From an uncultured Robiginitomaculum sp. (lineage in GTDB: Bacteria; Pseudomonadota; Alphaproteobacteria; Caulobacterales; Maricaulaceae): a stretch of DNA of 6,808 bases. Shown here piece by piece: positions 6,495 through 6,808 of this stretch. Location of the stretch: assembly GCA_938003555.1 (NCBI GenBank), contig CALKXN010000013.1, forward strand, positions 1 through 6,808, in the 5' to 3' direction. Both the position numbers and the translations under genes were made by a program. How positions within the stretch are numbered: the stretch's first letter is position 1; the number at the start of each line of letters is the position of its first letter. The notes under the pieces were generated by a model, which did not search any database, was not told where the DNA came from, and saw only the letters and a list, made by a program, of their open reading frames with translations.

Positions 6495-6513
6495 TATGTT
6501 ATTATATAACATA
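6495..6513 (-). promoter_or_regulatory. tonB -10 box within a 19-base palindrome
   Basis: TATGTTAT (6495-6502) and ATAACATA (6506-6513) form perfect 8-base arms around TAT. On the minus strand the element contains TATAAT (6506 down to 6501), a consensus -10 box that would place the transcript start about 18 bases before the tonB ATG. The -35 region (around GTTTTT at 6524-6529) is poor, as in activated promoters. A repressor bound here would cover the promoter; the regulator is unknown. Confidence 0.5.
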
Positions 6514-6541
6514 ACCATTAAAGAAAAACTACCTAAATGTC

Positions 6542-6570
6542 AAAAAAAAGCCCGCTCAGTGAGCGGGCTT
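6542..6570 (-). terminator. Intrinsic terminator of the gene at the right edge
   Basis: AAGCCCGCTC at 6548-6557 pairs perfectly with GAGCGGGCTT at 6561-6570 around a 3-base loop. On the minus strand the GC-rich stem runs into eight T (6549 down to 6542), so it ends transcription of the gene entering from the right, 36 bases after its stop. The opposite side lacks a useful T run, so it is not bidirectional. It isolates the tonB unit from upstream transcription. Confidence 0.93.
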
Positions 6571-6605
6571 AAACAATGCAATAATCAAAATAGAAGATGG
6601 ACGTT

Positions 6606-6808
6606 TTAACCGTCTTTCTTTTTCGTAGAGCGGAACTTTTTATCAAACTCCGGTTTGAAAGGCATACAATTGGCATCAATATCAGGCTCGCCGCCTGTCA
6701 AGAATGTGGCTTTGTAGGCATTATCAATATTGTTAAAGCAACGCTCTTTCTCGACATTGATCTCGAAAATACAGCGGTCATTCACGGCCTTTTCTTCGGC
6801 CTTAATAA
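6606..6808 (-). CDS. C-terminus of an unrecognised protein (partial)
   Basis: The minus strand is open from the right edge to a TAA at 6606-6608, giving the last 66 residues of a protein whose start is outside the window. It reads IKAEEKAVNDRCIFEIN at the edge, then GGEPDIDANCMPF, and ends in a basic tail (FRSTKKKDG). Three cysteines (residues 12, 23 and 47 of the visible part) and many charged residues are seen; there is no membrane segment. Evidence that it is coding: a single open frame with codon use like its neighbours, followed directly by a strong terminator on the same strand. I do not recognise the family. Confidence 0.75.
   Translation of the reverse strand, partial: IKAEEKAVNDRCIFEINVEKERCFNNIDNAYKATFLTGGEPDIDANCMPFKPEFDKKFRSTKKKDG

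Overview
The window looks like alphaproteobacterial chromosome of moderate GC (about half by eye). The DUF2336 protein is of a type found almost only in Alphaproteobacteria. The TonB protein with a Cys pair, the S9A peptidase with a PPEWPEWGNP signature and the split Mrp operon all resemble proteins of the Hyphomonadales/Maricaulales group. This placement comes from remembered family resemblance, not from a search. Gene density is very high: neighbouring genes overlap by 1 to 8 bases, and only four short intergenic gaps exist (about 36 to 129 bases).

Region 1 (1-1795, minus strand): the start of an Mrp/Mnh-type multisubunit cation/proton antiporter operon, read right to left as mnhE, mnhF, mnhG and a DUF4040 (MbhD+MbhE-like) subunit that runs off the left edge. 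All are small inner-membrane proteins, and each start overlaps the preceding stop. The E-F-G-(D/E) order is that of the membrane-arm module of archaeal Mbh hydrogenases and of split Mrp operons, not the Bacillus mrpABCDEFG order. MnhB, MnhC and one or more MnhD/MrpA-N-like subunits would be expected beyond position 1.

Region 2 (1919-3214, minus): a 431-residue DUF2336 protein, an alpha-helical repeat protein of unknown function, with a proline/alanine-rich N-terminal tail. It is divergent from region 3 across a 100-base gap that holds a perfect 8-base inverted repeat.

Region 3 (3315-5414, plus): a full-length oligopeptidase B-like S9A serine peptidase with an intact Ser-Asp-His triad. Three of the four acidic residues that give enterobacterial oligopeptidase B its basic-residue preference are replaced. 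Its stop codon overlaps the stop of the converging gene.

Region 4 (5411-6476, minus): a two-gene unit, a TonB-type energy transducer followed by a small secreted TPR protein (ATGA coupling). The tonB reading frame is broken by a one-base shift at a run of four A (minus strand; 6241-6244). Restoring one base gives a continuous 207-residue protein with a membrane anchor, a short proline-rich linker and a TonB C-terminal domain. A strong Shine-Dalgarno and a -10 box inside a 19-base palindrome precede it.

Region 5 (6542-6808, minus): an intrinsic terminator, and before it the C-terminal 66 residues of an unrecognised lysine-rich, Cys-containing protein that enters from the right edge.

I see no CRISPR array, IS element, RNA gene or obvious novel defence system. 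The observations most worth a second look are the tonB frameshift, the altered specificity residues of the peptidase, and the split Mbh-like antiporter layout.
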